From assembly GCA_963853835.1 (NCBI GenBank), contig OY970822.1:21299058-21363057 (forward strand): a stretch of 64,000 bases of DNA, given 5' to 3'. The DNA comes from Calendula officinalis (lineage: Eukaryota; Streptophyta; Magnoliopsida; Asterales; Asteraceae). The translations under genes were made by a program, and so were the position numbers. Positions within the stretch are counted from its first letter, which is position 1; each line of letters starts with the position of its first letter. The notes under the pieces are model-generated. The model did no database searches. It saw only the letters and a list, made by a program, of their open reading frames with translations, and was not told where the DNA came from. This document shows, in pieces, positions 46,922 through 58,326 of this stretch.

Positions 46922-47223
46922 AACATCTTGTGTTGTTATAAAAGTTATTTTAACAAGTCTAACTTAAGGATTAAAATATTGCAATAAAAATGTTTGAGAC
47001 TTAAATTGAAAATTAGGTGAAAATTTGAAAATAATCATTACTAACCTATTATGCATTTGAAAAAATAAAAACCTGTTTTGACTTACACTTAAACTACTCA
47101 ATTTGAACCGTTGACCAATTGTCCATTTTACCACATCTATACAAATGCAATGCTCCGAAAAGCTAATTACTGAACAAACTGCACATATGTATAATATCAT
47201 CATCATCTCTCAAAACTTATATT
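46922..47223. other. Intergenic, nothing recognised
   Basis: About 300 bp of AT-rich sequence between the solo LTR and a hAT MITE. No ORF or repeat I can support. Confidence 0.6.
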
Positions 47224-47691
47224 TAGGGATGGAATCGGGTCCGGAACCGACCCGGATGAACCCATACCCGAAATAACTAAGACCCGATTTAGGAGGATTA
47301 GTAGACCTGAGAACCGAACCGTTTTACAGAATACAGTTCCGGGTTCGGTTCGGGGTAAATCAGGTATAGGGTTTAGGGTTTGGAGCCTTTGTTTAGTGTT
47401 TTTATCGTATTTGTTAGTTTATACATGTAATATTATTATGATTTACAAATAACAATTGTTTAATTAATATGAATCAAACACTATAAATAGTATTATACAA
47501 ATAATTCCAAGCACATAGTTAATTAATTTCAGTTCCGGGTCTTAGACCCGGAACTGTTCAATACCCGATGTACCCGGACCCGAAAATACCCGAGTTCTCG
47601 AAAATATTGGACCCGATACCCGAACCGATTTTTAGTAATCCGGTTCGGTACGGGTACGGTTTCGGGTTTTCGGTTCTATATCTCATCCCTA
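47224..47691. mobile_element. hAT-type MITE (468 bp), CCGGGT-rich family
   Basis: Ends TAGGGATGGAATCGGGT and TCTCATCCCTA, perfect 8 bp TSD CTTATATT (47216-47223, 47692-47699). Both arms are rich in GACCCG/CGGGT and GGTTCGG words, making long imperfect inverted repeats. Lies about 200 bp past the 3' end of the minus-strand F-box gene. Confidence 0.88.
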
Positions 47692-47886
47692 CTTATATTA
47701 TCAACTTATCTGCACTCACATACACAAAAGATTACATATGATCATATTTACAACCCAAACATGATGCAAAAACCACGACAGTTCATAACAACTTAAACTT
47801 GCTCACATGCCAAGAGATCTATAACGCTTAGCTTATTTATCAGACCTAATTCCTCACTAGTATAACTTTTGGATAATTTGTAATTT

Positions 47887-49867
47887 TTAATCAGATATAA
47901 CATCCGTTATCCAAGAATCTTCAGTTCCCTCTCTCCAAATCCCCCACTGCCACTTCAATTCGGGCCAACGGGCCACACACATAGACATAAAACTTTTCAA
48001 AACACTACCAACAACATCATGATGAACGAGAAACGACACCTCTAACAACCCGGTACACTGGTCCAGCACACATTCAACATACGAAAAAGTCAAACACGGG
48101 TCAACCAACAACAAATAAGCACAAAACGTTTTAAACCCTTTCCTTCCATCCCAAGTCTCCAAACCTAACGGGCTATAACACGCCTCTAATTCCGACCAAG
48201 CACTTGACTTAACACATAAATAACTCACATTTGGGAAAACCTTAAACACCTTCTCAAGGGTAAATCTGGAATTTCCACAACCCCCTTTTGCCCAATTTCG
48301 GGAATTAACCGTGAGATTTTTAACCGAACCCGTAAAAGGGAATTCTGAAAGTAAGGACCCGATGTGTAAAGACTCGATACACATAGTTTTCAAATTCGCG
48401 AACTTTTTTATATCAAATTTATCCGCGTGATCAACGGCAAGATGGAAACTAGATAACATAGGAGCATCAATGTAAAGTGTGGTGGGCCGTATACATACAA
48501 GTTTGAGAGTGATGAGGTTTGGTGTGATTATAGTTAATGATGACGGGGCGTTAGATACGGACCAATGACATATTTTCAAGTTGTGAAGATGGATTTTAGG
48601 TTGTTTAAATCCTCCTACACCTATCAAGTTAAGAATTTTAAGATTTGGGAAGGATTTGTTTAACTCGTTTAGGTTTTCGTCATCTAATCGTATAAATTCA
48701 AGTGTCAGACTTGTTAGTGTCGGCATTGGGTTCAAATTGTCGACAGATAGCCATGCGTTCTTCACCTCTAATTCAACAAGATTATGACCTGCATTAACAA
48801 AAAGCTAACTTCAAATATGATTAACTTCATCAATTAAGAATACTTTTGATTTTTACAACATAACATACTACCAACTTAGGGGTGTTTATAGGGTCGGGTT
48901 TCTCTGGTTGTTTAGGTTTGCTAATTTTCAGTTAAACCGAACTGAAATCATATTTGAACTCTTCATCGTATTCGGATAAACTGGTTTCAACTATTTTGGT
49001 TAATAACTAAAATTAGGAAACTTAGAGCTGGGAAGTTTTGAAAATCAATTTGTGGATTCAGTTCTTTTTAATTATTCAAATTTGCATCTGTTCAAATTTC
49101 GGTTTTTTAGAGTTAGCCTTCGAATACTGAAAATCCCCACCTATCAGTACTTAATATGGTCAAATATTATGTATTTTACCCAAAAATTATCAACAATTTC
49201 ACAGCTATTGTCAATAAGCCTCAATTCCACCAAAATCATAATATACATAGTTAGGACAAAAGTTGACAATCAACTACCAAACTTTAACAATTTGATCAAT
49301 TCATATCGCTAAATTGATAAATCTCACAATATACCCCAACAACAGAGCTAAATCATCGAAAAACATGAAAAATAATTCCTGCAAATTAACGAACTTACAG
49401 TACGCAGAAACCAGCGGCAAAAGATTCGATCGACGCCAACACGACTGAACCCAAAAATCAGAAATTGAAAGCGATTTCAACTGTACGGAAACCCTAGGAA
49501 GCCACTGCTTAACAAAATCCCCATCGGTGAGGTACAAATCATCGGCTTCATCCTCAAAGTCGTCGTACGATACATCTCGGAGCGGCTTATCAGTTCCGAT
49601 GCACACCGATTCAACAATTCTCAAATTCGATACCAGATTGAGGAAAATTGATTTTAAAGGTGTGGTTAATTGGGAAGAATTTGACGAATTTGAAACCCTA
49701 GATCTTGATTTGATGTACCTAATCAATGAACATTGAAGATTGATCGATCGTAGGTCTGGAGAAACAGTATTGAAAGTTTTCGAAGCGAGCCGGCAGCGAG
49801 CTACATCGGCCGAGTCGTTGAGCCGACTCAGTATTTCGAGGACTAGAGCTTGAGGGAGTTTGTCCAT
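47887..49867 (-). CDS. F-box/LRR-type protein (copy 1)
   Basis: Two exons on the minus strand, 49867-49399 and 48788-47887, GT-AG intron of 610 bp with phase 1, giving 456 residues. The N-terminus is an F-box (MDKLPQALVLEILSRL then ARCRLASKTFNTV), which would bind SKP1 in an SCF ubiquitin ligase. The rest has leucine-rich-repeat-like segments (PMPTLTSLTLEFIRLDDENL, FPNLKILNLIGVGGF, VSNAPSSLTIITPNLITLKL) that would bind the target. It ends WGIWREGTEDSWITDV. Closest family I recall is plant F-box/LRR proteins of the At4g29420 kind; I cannot verify this. The gene is about 60% alike in pattern to 51866-53620. Intact; no stop or frameshift. Confidence 0.85.
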
Positions 49868-50941
49868 AGAAAATTAGAAACACACTGAGGAAAACATGAA
49901 CGGATTAAAGTATTTATAGGTGGCGGGTAAAAGGAACAGGATAGATTGAAATTGGGTGCTTTTACCTAACAATTTCACATTAAAAAACAGTTATATGTTC
50001 AATGAGATGAGTGAAATGTAAAAAATAGTTATATGGTTAGTGAAATGAGTGAAATGTAAAATATGATAAACAAAAAAAAGAGATCATATAATTATCATTT
50101 AACAAGAAATTATTATGTATGGATAAAAATTGCTCTGTATAAATCACCTCCAATTGAAGTTAGAGCCGAAAATGAACCGTTTCCTTTTTTTTAATCTTTA
50201 CTATAATAGTATAATGCATTTAAAATATTTCATTTTAAGAAACTTTATTTTTTAATTGTCCGGCTATAAATTCTACAAGAATATTAGGGTTTTCATAAGA
50301 CTTTTCAATTCGTGTGATAGCAATGTTAAGTTTTCTATTTACAGAATTAAATTCTTTTTGTAAATTCATCTGTAATTCTTCGATTCCTCGGGGTCGACTT
50401 TCTATTAATATTTTTAAAAATCTCATATAGATTATGATTTGGATCAGGTCGATTCTTTTTTTAATCTGTATACGCGCAATTCCCTCGACACCAGAAGATG
50501 TTTTCATATTTTTTTACATAATTCTTGATATAATTTCTTATTATTTGATCTTCTTGCAAACCATTTCGTCTCTTCGTCTTGGGAAATCTTCACCATGTCA
50601 TGGGGGTGAAGTAAAACCGACAAGAATTATACGTAGAAACGGAACCAAATCGCAACCGGCCATAATCAAAGGGTTCAGTCCATGTTTATGGAATCTAACC
50701 CTAAATGATTGTCGGTTCATTTCAGTTCGATCCATTTGGTATTTTTTTATCATTATTATCATCCCTAGCGTATATACTTGTCTATTTTACTTCACCCCTG
50801 TTATGGTACTCGATATATATACATCCTTAAAAATACAAACATCTACATAAAATCACTGCAAAATACAATCAATAATTTGTGACACTATACATATTTGCTT
50901 CAAGTCTACGACTAACGGTCTAAAGGGGTGCTTGTTTTCAT
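49868..50941. other. Intergenic region between the divergent F-box genes
   Basis: AT-rich. Serves as upstream region of copy 1. No clear TATA box within 100 bp that I would defend. 50570-50770 has a patch with AAACCG/CGGTT words that may be decayed transposon sequence. No gene seen. Confidence 0.5.
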
Positions 50942-51724
50942 TAGGGGTGAACATGGTACGGTACCACGTATATTTTTCTCATACCGCGTACCGTACCAAC
51001 TATAATTGGTACACTGATTTATCTACCATTACCATACCAAGTTTACTTGGTACCAATTTGTTTGGCTACCAACAATCTTGGTTGGTACAAATTGGTAATG
51101 GTATATACCAACATCACTAACTCATATGAAATTAAAAAAATTAATAACAAAAGAATAATGATATTTTATCATTATCGACCAGTTAAACATATTAACAAGT
51201 GTTCCGAACATAGAAACAAAATAAGCAAAATGATATAATATGTTACGTGCTATATAAACATAATCTAGTACGATAAAGTAACAAAAGATGTAGCTATCTT
51301 GTCGTAACTGAATCACTGATTTGTGTGAATGTACATATAAAATATTATATTTCCAAAGATGTTTTTAGTTTTAAAGTTAAAATAAGTATGTCTTATTATA
51401 TTATATTAGTTTCAGAGATATTTTTTGGGCACATCTATAATTTAAATAAAATATCGTATATTTTAATATCTAATTGGAATCTTGGGCAAATAGGTTGCTA
51501 GTTTGTTATAATATATTAAACTAAAAATCATATAATATATATCTTGGTTGGTACGGTATACCGTGGTATTTAAAATTTGTGTACCATTACCGTACCATGA
51601 TTACACAATTGGTACGGTACTACCAACCAAACATGTTGGCTACCAACATATTGGCGACCAACTATACTTAGTATGGTTGGTAGCATGTTGGCTGGTTTTG
51701 TTCGGTACAAATTTGACACCCCTA
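50942..51724. mobile_element. hAT-type MITE, copy 2 (783 bp)
   Basis: Ends TAGGGGTGAACATGG and ATTTGACACCCCTA, perfect 8 bp TSD GTTTTCAT (50934-50941, 51725-51732). Reverse orientation relative to copy 1 at 44699-45498 and very similar to it. It ends 141 bp upstream of the ATG of F-box copy 2, so it is part of that promoter region. Confidence 0.92.
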
Positions 51725-51865
51725 GTTTTCATGATACTTTTAATAAATGTTTATACTTAGGGGAATATTGTAAACTATATTGCAAGTATGAGGGGAATAA
51801 AGGTAAAATGTACACACATAAATATTTGACATTTCTATCTGGTCTGAGAATCTCTTTCACTGTAA

Positions 51866-53620
51866 ATGGATTCCCTTCCTGACGGCTTACTCCTCGATAT
51901 ACTGAGTCGACTCAACGACTCGGCCGAGGAAACTCGGTTGAAAATCGTTTCTAAAAGTTTCGATACCGCCTCTCGAAACGTTCGATCGATTAACTTGCAA
52001 TCCTCGTACGAAATGTACCTCAAAGCAAGATCTAGGGTTCCAAATTCTCCCCAATATGTAATTCCTTTCAAGCAAAATTTCTTAAAAGTTCTATCGAAAT
52101 TAAACACCGTTGAATCGATTTGTATTAGCACCGAGATGCCGATTCCATATGTACCGAACAATGCTGATCAAGGCGATGACCTGTTCATATCTGACGGTGA
52201 TTTTGTGAAGCAATGGATCCATAGGGTTTCTGGAGATTTAAAATCGCTTCGAATTTCTGATTTTGTGCTTCAATCTATTAGCCGTCGATCAAATATATTG
52301 CCTCTGATTTCTGTGTATTGTAAGCTCGTTACTTAAATTTGCTGTAATTACTCAAATTTGTTTTATAATTTGTGTTGGTGCAAGTGATCAATTTAAACGA
52401 GAGACTATAATTCTGGTTTATATCAACAACCTGTACCTTTATAACTTTTATTATAAGAAATTATTTTTTCTGGCTTGAATGTGACATAAGTCTAGTTAGA
52501 GTAGCTCGGGTTGATAGATACAATAGCAAGGATTGAAAGTTTGTTAGATATGTAGGACAGTTAGAAAATTAATTGATAATTTTAGATATATTTATGTGCA
52601 TTTATAAGTTATAACTCCCGTTTCTTTCTAGAAATTAAGTTTGAAGTTTGCATTGACATGGTTGTTGAATTCGGCTAATTACTGCATATTGTTTCCATTC
52701 ATGCAGGTAGTAAACTAATCGAATTGAAGTTGAGGTTTGCATCACTATCTCTTGACGAATTGAATCCAATGCCGACGTTAACAACTTTATCGCTTGAATT
52801 AATAAAGTTCGTAGACGATGAACTAAACGTGTTCAACACATGCTTCCCGAATCTTCAAGTTCTTTACTTGATCGGTATTGGAGGATTTAAACCATCCACA
52901 ATCCACCTACTAAATGTGAAAACGTTTCATTTAAACGTATACAACGTCCCGTCGTATTTAAAAATAATCATGCCAAATCTTGAAATACTCAAACTTGATT
53001 GTCGAGAGGCAATCGTGCTTGAGGTTGAAACTCCAATGGTAATTTGGTTGCATCTTGTTCTTGATCATGTAAACTTTTTCACCGTCAAACCGTTTGAGAA
53101 TTTAAGAACCGTTTTGCTTGAGTCTGTGTGTATCGGGTCATTGCTTGTCAAGTTTCCCGTTACTGAAACCGTACAAAATTTGACCGTTGATTCGCGCGAT
53201 GTGGAAAGAGATGAAGAAGGCGTTCAAAATGTGGAAAATACCAAATTTACCCTCGGGAAGGTGTTTGCCGTTTTCCCGAACGTGCGTTCTTTATGTATAA
53301 AATCGGGTGCATGGGAGACATTAGAGGAGCGTTACAACCCGTTAGGGTGGGACAGTTGGGATGGGAGGAAAGATTTCAAAATATTATGTGCTTATTTGAC
53401 GCTTGCTGACCCGGAGTTGACTTTCACAACTGTCGCCATTTTGTTGAATCAATGTGTCGGGTTGTCGGAGGTCACGTTTTTTATACACCGTGATGCTGTT
53501 GGTATTAATGAGACTGACGAGTTCATCTATAAGTGTTTGGCCCGTTGGTTGGGATTGAAGTGGAAATGGGGCGTGTGGAAAGAAGGAACCAAGGATTCGT
53601 GGATATCGGTCTCGGATTGA
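51866..53620 (+). CDS. F-box/LRR-type protein (copy 2)
   Basis: Exons 51866-52319 and 52707-53620, GT-AG intron of 387 bp in the same phase and place as copy 1, giving 455 residues. F-box MDSLPDGLLLDILSRL with KIVSKSFDTASRNVRSINLQ; then LRR-like segments (PMPTLTTLSLELI, FPNLQVLYLIGIGGF, IIMPNLEILKLDC). Ends WGVWKEGTKDSWISVSD, parallel to copy 1. The insertion RDVERDEEGVQNVENTKF near residue 315 is longer than in copy 1. Predicted role as for copy 1: substrate receptor of an SCF E3 ligase, nuclear or cytosolic. The two genes arose by inverted duplication and have since diverged. Intact. Confidence 0.86.
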
Positions 53621-54536
53621 GTAAGTTTTTTTTAAAATTATATTTTGGTAAGTTTTTATGTCTGTTTGATCGTATGTTGTACTTGTTGTAGTATTTACTG
53701 TGGTTGTAATTTATCATTAAATAATCGGAATTTGTATGTGGGTCGATAGAGATATTATATTATGATCGATCGTATGTGATCCGGGGTTTAAATTTGATAG
53801 TAGCTTTACATGAATTTGGTTTTGAAAAACTTTTTAAAATGTGTTTTGTTTAGCTTAAGTTTCTTAAAAAGTGTTTAGATTAATTTTTTGGCGTAAAATG
53901 TCAATTTACAGCAAAAAGTCATGTCTCATTTTTTGAAAATTACTTCTTGACATACAAGGAAAAGCTGATTTTAGAAGTGTTTTTGGATTACTTTAAGTTT
54001 GTTTTTGAGTTATTAACTTGTCAAAAAGTTAACGAGTCAAATGCCTATCCAAAAACCCTTTTTAACTGTTTGGTATTTAAAGCAGGGTCTCTAGAATAAA
54101 AACCAAACCAAAATACCTTCCATTTTGATGCAATTTGACTTATTAAAAAAGAATCTGATTTTCGCACTGAAAAGAAAGTAAGGATACTGTTATTAATACG
54201 AAGTATATAAAGTGAATCCATCAATTATTATGGTGCATGGACCTAGTAATATTGTACTTGTAATGTTGGGTTGGGCTGGGCTGAGTTGTTTGTTTGTTGT
54301 CCTTTCTAGTCAATGATCAGTAACCATAAAAGCATTGAGATCAACTAACAGCTAAAGTAGGAAACGATTTATAGCATGCATGAAAAGATGAAGTGTTTTT
54401 GTCATTTGGCAATGCAGGCCCCCTATGTTGGGGTATATTCGCAGAATAGTACTTCAAGTTTTAGTGTTTAGTCCTATAGTAGCTTCATGAAGATCAAGTG
54501 TTTCTTTAAATATCCTAACTTGTTTTAAGTATATAA
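53621..54536. other. 3' flank of F-box copy 2, nothing recognised
   Basis: AT-rich non-coding DNA. No ORF, tRNA or repeat that I can support. Confidence 0.6.
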
Positions 54537-55072
54537 GAGCATCTCCAATCGTAGCTTTTATAAAATCTTTTTATTATTTCAATAAGTTTTTGGAAGATTT
54601 TTTACCATTGAAATAGAAGACTTTTTAAAAGCTTAACCACTTATTCTTCCATAACCTTTTAATTGGTTTTCAATGTTTGATTCTTTTAGTTCCTATAATC
54701 TTATAAATTTACATGTTAAATCCTCTATATATTTGGACTATAGTTTTAGACTCATGTTTTTTGATATTTGCAATGTAATTTTCTATTTATTTTAATATTA
54801 ATGTCAAATATTTTAATATTTTATACTTCGTATGAGATATTATAAAAAATATTAAGTTTTATGAAATGTTATAAAAATTGTCAAATTATACATGTGAGGG
54901 GCATTTATAAAACATTGAAAATAGATAAAGGTAAATTAGTAAATATTAATAAGAAAAAGCTTTTGAAAATGTTAACCATTGGAGAAGGTTTTTGTGAAAA
55001 GTTTTTTGGTTAGCGGAAAGATGATGTCGTAAAAACAATAAGTTATTGAGAGATTAACCATTGGAGATGCTC
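54537..55072. mobile_element. MITE with GAGCATCTCCAA ends (PIF/Harbinger-like)
   Basis: 536 bp; ends GAGCATCTCCAATCG and CCATTGGAGATGCTC, flanked by TAA on both sides, the 3 bp target type of Tourist/PIF elements. No coding capacity. A related copy is at 56280-56709. Confidence 0.75.
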
Positions 55073-56279
55073 TAATCTCTTTACTAAACAAAAGAATAAA
55101 ATATAAAATTCAAATGTGAGTTATATTATATATCTACTAGCCTATAACCCGTGATAAATCACGGGTAGCTTGTAAAAATTCATTGCAATTACTATATTAA
55201 AATGTGTCTAATAAACATTCAATGTATGACTTTAACAAAGAATTACAATTTAATCAAACATCTAAAACCTCACCTAACAATAACAAAATGGGTTACCAAC
55301 AGAGCAAACTCAATATCAAGTTGTCATGATAACAATAAGTGTATAGATAAATTGAACTTGTTATTCAAATACAATTTTTAATATAAAAGTCGATCAATAA
55401 TTAAATGATTCAAATAAAATAAATTATGAGATTGTAAACATTTAAATACAAAATTCAAGACTTCCGATGTCTATGACCTGTTTTGATTTATTGGCAATTT
55501 TTTAACCCATTTGACACACTATCATACAACCCAAAATGACCTGTTTTCATATGATATGTGTTATAACTTATAAGCAAATAAAGAGAATAAGCAAAGAATA
55601 ACAACTTCATTACCTCATCACCAAATAGTATCTCATGTATGATTTCTGAACTTAATATCTGCAATAAAAGTGAATAAAAATGGCAATTAAATAAGGAAAC
55701 ACATGTGAAAAGAATAATACAACACATTCAACATGATACAATTTTGTACTAAAGAATTATACATCATGTGTAAAATACTTTTAGAAACTAACCGGTGGTT
55801 GATCATGTTGAGAAAAATAGTCTCTTTCGTATTTACATCTACAAATAATATCTTCCTACATCCATAGCAATATCTGAAAATTAGTCATCAAGTTTAAAAA
55901 TAAAATTAAAGAGGGATGATTAATTGATTATGGCGGTAATTATTTACATGGTGGCATTGATATGATTATGAAGTATCTCACATTCCCTAACAGAATGGGA
56001 GCACCATAATTACTTACTCAAATATTAACTATAATGTAAATATATAATTACCAATTAGATTGACCAATAGGTTTATTTTATTACCTTAAAGTGTTTAAGA
56101 AAGTACTAACCTTATAATTTGTTGCAGCATGCGAAAGCTTACTGATCTGTTCTTGTACATAAACTCATTTGCTTAAAGATTCTCTGCAACTTACAAACAA
56201 AAGTTGGTAATTCTTGAAAAGTGAAAAATAATATTACCTAAATATAACTTCCAAATAGTTTTGACCCATTCCCTTCTTA

Positions 56280-56709
56280 GAGCATCTCCAATGGTTAAGA
56301 CATTTCAAAGGCTTTATTGAGATTGACATTTAAACTTTCCATTTAATACCCTTCTTAAGCATTTCCAATGGTTAAGTTATTATAAAAACTTATTGAGATT
56401 GACACCTAAACTTTCTACTTAATATTGATAAATAAGCTTTTAAAAAAGCTTTTGGTCTAATGGGTTTTGCTAACAAGTGCCCTTAGGGCAATGGTTAAGG
56501 ATACGAATGTACAAGTCTTGAAGCATAACTACCTCGAGATGGCTATGAAATTCAGGGGGCGGTTATTTTTTATGGTTAATTTACAATAAATTAAAGCTTC
56601 TTTTTTTCCCTTAACTATTGCCCTAAGGGCACTTGTTAGCATTTCCCTACTTTCAAATGACTTATACAAAAGGTAAAAAACTTTGTAAAAAGCTTGCATT
56701 GGAGATGCT
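56280..56709. mobile_element. Second GAGCATCTCCAA MITE, nested and interrupted
   Basis: Left end GAGCATCTCCAATGG after TTA; right end GCATTGGAGATGC, with the terminal bases degraded. Split by the MITE at 56468-56641. Lies inside the probable Helitron. Confidence 0.6.
56468..56641. mobile_element. Small MITE with about 30 bp terminal inverted repeats
   Basis: 174 bp; ends TGCTAACAAGTGCCCTTAGG and its inverted match CCTAAGGGCACTTGTTAGCA, flanked by TTT on both sides. Inside the 56280-56709 MITE. Confidence 0.75.
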
Positions 56710-57009
56710 TTTGTAAAATGATTTATGTGTTCCTTTTGCATATAATCAGGACAATAATCTCCATAATCCAATTTGATGCTTTTCAAGAAAGTAAGCTGAT
56801 GAATCACTAACCAGGCGAGTTACAAAATTATAAGTATTTCAAAAATACATATAAATTTCTTTAATTGAATTTAATACAGTTGAAGACAATTCAAGCACCT
56901 AATAACGAAAAACAAAAAGGAAGAGTTAATTGTTGATAAATGCAATTCATAAATGAATAATTGATAACGGACGACTAACTTAATGTTAAGTTTAAACGTT
57001 TTTTTTTTT

Positions 57010-57122
57010 TTGTATGTGGACATTAGGTTGTGTATGTGGACTATAGATGGACTTTAGGTTGTGTATGTGGATTATAGGTGGACTTTAAGTTGTGTATGTG
57101 GACAATAGGTGGACTTTAGGTG
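57010..57122. repeat. Short tandem repeat, about 30 bp units
   Basis: Three to four copies of TGTGTATGTGGAC-TATAGGTGGACTTTAGGT with small changes. Confidence 0.85.
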
Positions 57123-57892
57123 GAATTAGATTCTAGAAAGGTTAAAATGCAACCTTATTTCAATACAATTTTACAGTGGCATTATATCAACACTTAGTAT
57201 GCAATATAAAAGAGATTTTGATCCCACCCATGTGCCATAATCTTTCCATTGATCATGATTCTCTAAGAAATTATAGCTCTTACATGCAGTAAATAAGAAC
57301 AAATAATATGAAATTAACAACACTATCGCAATAATACCTTGAGATTATGGAAATTGATCACAACGGGACGCACATTGGATGTATAGTGTTGACCAACTGA
57401 TTAAATTGATGAAGAACAAACAATCGAGGATGTGGTGTGAGGCGACACAGATCAGAGATGGTGGTATGAGACGACAGGGTATGATTCAGTTTTGGAACGT
57501 ATCAAGAAATGTCGTCGGTGGGTTGGGTATTGCTGGAACTGCTCCTTTCTCCCTATAAAGCTAATGGAGGAAGCTAGACGGTGAAAGCGTAACGGACGTA
57601 GAGGATGCGGTATAATTGTTGAACGGAATTTGAGCGATAGTTAAAGCTGGGGGCTTAATTTGCGCACTCTAGCTGCCATTGAGCGCCAGTTACTTTATCC
57701 AAATCAGACATTCAAATGGGTGAATTAAGGTCCAGGGTTTAACAGTGCAGTGGTGACGTGTCTCAGATGAGGATGTGGACTTTTACATGGCATTTTTGTA
57801 TGCCAAGTGGCATTATAGGTGGCTTTAAAGGATTCAAAAAACCTTTTGTTTATTATATATAATTTAAATTTATAATTTATTATATATAAAGA

Positions 57893-58326
57893 TTAGTAAT
57901 TGAAAACTAATAGTTAGAAAAACTGCAATATGTTATAACTTGTGCTTTTTTCACCTCAGAAGTTTTTCAAGATTTTTTTCTTTTGGAAGGTGATTGTTTC
58001 ACGGATTCTGACAAAGTTAAAGTTTTTCATTAGCAATGTTTATAGCTTGAAACTAGAGTCGCAAATTATAAAATTTAGAAATATGGGTATGTTGTTTTTT
58101 AAACAAACTACTTTTTTTTAATAATCTTCATCTAAATTAACATAAATTTTAATTAAAACAATGTTAATGCTACCATTTTTTTAAAGATATGTTATATGCT
58201 GGAATGTTTTATTAATATTTTGATTTATATAGTTTAAAATATATAAATGTTAACTAGAAGAAAAAATTGAACCGTAAAATCAGAACCGATCTAATAATAT
58301 TTTATAACTAAAATATCCAAATGATA
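57893..58326. other. Intergenic, nothing recognised
   Basis: AT-rich sequence between the Helitron and element E. The last five bases TGATA (58322-58326) are the left TSD of E. Confidence 0.6.

Larger units (their letters stand above)
55137..57892 (-). mobile_element. Probable non-autonomous Helitron (2.76 kb)
   Basis: On the minus strand starts TCTTTATATATAATAAAT after an A (57893), and ends with a hairpin ACCCGTGA-TTTA-TCACGGGT, six bases, then CTAG before a T (55136). This is the A/TC...CTRR/T structure of plant Helitrons. No Rep/helicase. Contents: AT-rich filler, two nested MITEs, a 30 bp tandem repeat and about 500 bp of higher GC near the 5' end (57350-57830) that I cannot identify. 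The 5' end is the weaker boundary. Confidence 0.6.

Noticed and set aside
48887..48990. TAGGGGTGTTTATAGGG in the intron of F-box copy 1, like a hAT end
   Set aside because: No matching second end or 8 bp TSD found in the intron.
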